A DNA stretch of 64,000 bases from Polytrichum commune. Its lineage: Eukaryota > Streptophyta > Polytrichopsida > Polytrichales > Polytrichaceae. The position numbers were made by a program, and so were the translations under genes. Location: contig OX485808.1 in NCBI GenBank assembly GCA_950295325.1, forward strand, positions 11,412,501 through 11,476,500. The letters run 5' to 3'. Positions within the stretch are counted from its first letter, which is position 1, and each line of letters opens with the position of its first letter. The notes under the pieces were generated by a model that was not told the origin of the DNA, searched no databases, and worked only from the letters and a program-made list of their open reading frames with translations. Below are positions 61,563-64,000 of this stretch, in pieces.

Positions 61563-63503
61563 TCATTGCTTGGCCTGTAAGGACCATTGAGAGAAAAACA
61601 TGTAGTTAATATCTTTGGGCATGATTTCACTTGCACATTAGAATTTCACTCTTCAGATGATGCAACTTCCTTTTCTCAGACACACAAGCTCCTCTCTTTG
61701 AATTAGATCAAAACTGCTGTACATTTCTAAGTTATTGATGGTCTTAACATAGAAGCAGTAGACTCACCTGAGAATATAAGAAAGTTCCAAAAATTGCAAT
61801 GGCAGCACCGACAGCATTGATTGGCCTGACTTGTGTGTGGAAAATGATGATTGAAGAGACAATGACAGTCACACGCTTCATGGTGTTACCAATGCTGAAT
61901 GTAAGTGGAGAAATTTCATTCAATGACATGTATGACACCTGGTTGTACAAGTGATAGAACACACTTTGTGCCATCACCCACCTGCATATCATTCATGAAA
62001 AAGCTTAGTGTTGAACAAAGGCAGAAAGCAGCAGGAAACATCAAGATATTCTATTCACGTAGAAGCTTACAAGACATCTGGAGCCCTTGATTACAGGTGT
62101 CATCAACCAGGATTTCATTATTCAAATATTGACATAAAATGAGGCCTAGGATAAAACAATTACTGTGACTAGTTTGCAAATCACTGCTGAAGTGCTTTAA
62201 GGAGAAGGTAGGTACCAGAAAACTTTGTTGCCATGTAGTTGAATGGCTGTGTTCCAGCCAGTAGCCCACATCTTTGGGCCCTCAACAGCAAAAGCAAAGG
62301 GTGTCAGGAATACAAGTGACATCATGCTGAGGCAGGCGTAATAATTCATCCCACCGACGTTCTTCCCCGTTGTCATTCCCTTCTTTGAGAAGATGTTGCG
62401 GAAAACAAATGCAACGTTGGAGATCATGGCTCCCACAAATCCTGTAGACATATGAGCAAGCGTCAGGCACTTTGAACCTCAAAAAGTATCAATCCATGCA
62501 TTCACGTGATACGCTTTAACCCTTAAAAGGTCTGAGAGGCCTCAAAAGTGGCTATCTTAGATTATCCGATTTAAGAAAAGTATTAATTCAATCAGAGCAT
62601 ACATATAGGCACATGAGCTCATTTAAATGACCTAGACTCAGACACATGCAACTTATAACTTATCATAGTTGTCACATATGACTTTGTGTTCACTTCCTCT
62701 ATTCAATACTTTGCTGAATATGGATTCAATGTAGTTATCAGTAAGTAAAACATGTGAAACCATGGGCAAGTCCCAAACCCCAAGGTTATGAGAATTAACA
62801 CAAAGTCACCCTAGTTTTCTTAATGCTTAAATTGCCATACACAAAGAATGGTGGTGAGGTATTAAAAACCAGCTTTCTAGCTTATCCTACTAGGATGGGT
62901 GGACCAAGCTAGTGTTGCATTGACTGATCTGGGATTTAGGTCAGTGGATCCCATGCACATACCCTCTTTAACATCCTTAAATTCTCTCAAAGTTTTTGAG
63001 ATGGGAAGGGGAGGTCCCATAATATTCACCCAACTTTCAAAATAGGCGCTGATACACAATGGGCTAACAAGCTCTTAATAGAAAGTTATCTCATAGAAGG
63101 ACCAAACCCCCGCTTTTGTCCCTCTTTGAGAGACTTCACGGATAAGTCTAATATCATAGACCAAATACAATATTATTTCAATACTTGTTGGGAGTTTGCA
63201 CAGACTGTTGCTTATCCCATACAAACACACCCCAGGTCCTGAAAAGGTTAATGACAAGATTGGATGCAGAGGATTACCAGTCATGTTAAAGTTGAGCTCT
63301 GTGGCAGCAGCCAACCCACATCCTCCAATAATTGGAAGCAGGGAGAGGTAGACAGGTAGTGGATAGTTCTCCCCAAACACCAATTTGGAAATAATGACAC
63401 TGAAGGCAGGTTCAGCACTCTTGATGATATGTGTGAATGACACTGCTACTTTAGACATACTCACAGTTGCCGCCACATGACCAATTGTATGTGCCAGTGC
63501 TAC
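61563..63503 (-). CDS. GPT: Second plastid GPT gene, exons 2-5 (5' end outside window)
   Basis: Exons 63503-63278, 62441-62216, 61981-61768 and 61574-61563 (stop TGA) have the same lengths and phases as exons 2-5 of the gene at 42,250 (226, 226, 214, 12 bp), all with GT-AG introns. The first coding exon, with transit peptide and first helices, must lie beyond 64,000: an acceptor (ATGCAG) precedes the first visible exon and no exon 1 is seen in the last 500 bp. Exon 2 differs from the paralogue at 5 of about 75 residues and exon 4 at 2 of 71. The end of exon 3 is clearly diverged (ATGWNTAIQLHGNKVFW against LTGWDAANLAIGQQFIW). THIIKSAEPAF, GNTMKR and the AKQ end are intact, so the visible part looks functional. 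Same predicted role: glucose-6-phosphate/phosphate exchange at the plastid inner envelope. Confidence 0.92.
62826..63135 (-). repeat. 300-bp dispersed repeat, copy 2, inside GPT intron
   Basis: Inverted relative to the copy at 30,303-30,603, with which it is collinear from the CTCTCAAAGAGG end to the TTCTTTGTGTA end. It accounts for much of the 836-bp intron between exons 2 and 3, which is only 129 bp in the paralogue. Confidence 0.65.
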
Positions 63504-64000
63504 CTGCATTGTATGACACATTGTTTGTCAATTCAAAAATTGTCTGAGGATGCATTTACACACAACTACTCAAGTGGTTGTGGTTCAGACCAACTTTCAA
63601 CCACAACTACAAAATTTCCCTGTCTACAATAACTACTCATGTAGCTGAAGAGCAAAATTGACCTAAATACCTGTCCCTCCTATTAATCCAATACATGGGG
63701 TAGAGACATCAATTTATGGATTATAGGGAAAAGATTGTCTAAGAGTGATTGTCTCCTACAAGTCCTCTCCTAGGACTTGCCCTTTAGAAAACCCTCTCCC
63801 AGAGCCACATTGTAACTGCAAACAAAAGAAAGTAAACTACACCCATCACAAATGCTCCTTACTACACCTTAGTAGTTGGGCAAGGTAGAGAAGCTGTGGT
63901 TGTGGTTGTCACACAACAATGTGGCCAACGTTGGAACATTCCTCAAATGAATGTGAGCACTAACAAGTAACATTCACAATAACTTAATAATGTCATTTTA
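63504..64000 (-). other. First intron of the second GPT gene (partial)
   Basis: No coding similarity to GPT exon 1 is seen up to the window end. The acceptor at 63,504-63,505 shows that the intron continues to the right. Confidence 0.6.

Overview
This is nuclear DNA from a land plant. The evidence is split genes with GT-AG introns of about 130 to 900 bp, a plastid glucose-6-phosphate/phosphate translocator (GPT) with a Ser-rich transit peptide, a plant-type three-finger RanBP2 zinc-finger gene, and intergenic DNA full of short inverted-repeat (MITE-like) elements. I cannot fix the lineage from sequence alone. Nothing looks bacterial, organellar or viral.

Layout. About 1-42,200 is gene-poor. 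I see no intact gene there, only non-autonomous elements and relics: Tourist/PIF-Harbinger-like MITEs of about 500 bp with exact TTA/TAA target duplications; a family whose ends are 21-bp palindromes built on CACTAAATAT; other inverted-repeat families; two LINE 3' tails; one pogo/Tigger-like transposase relic; and a six-unit satellite of about 203 bp. 42,250-47,990 holds a complete GPT gene on the minus strand (five coding exons, 422 aa). Its probable 5' leader and leader intron carry a tandem array in which a splice-donor-like sequence recurs about every 205-240 bp. 48,000-54,388 is repeats and unassigned DNA. 54,389-58,160 is the RanBP2 zinc-finger gene, also minus, with a (CT)27 tract at its 5' side. 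58,160-61,560 is more inverted-repeat elements, one nested in another. 61,563-63,503 is a second GPT gene on the minus strand; exons 2-5 are inside the window and exon 1 lies beyond 64,000.

Gene relations. The two GPT genes are in the same orientation about 16-19 kb apart, with identical exon lengths and intron phases in exons 2-5 and near-identical protein. They are probably a local duplication separated by the zinc-finger gene. GPT imports glucose-6-phosphate into plastids in exchange for phosphate. The zinc-finger protein is probably a nuclear RNA-binding protein and has no evident functional link to GPT. Exon borders were chosen by hand from splice signals, reading phase and family similarity. 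All intron phases close exactly, so the coding models are strong; transcript ends and leader exons are inferred.
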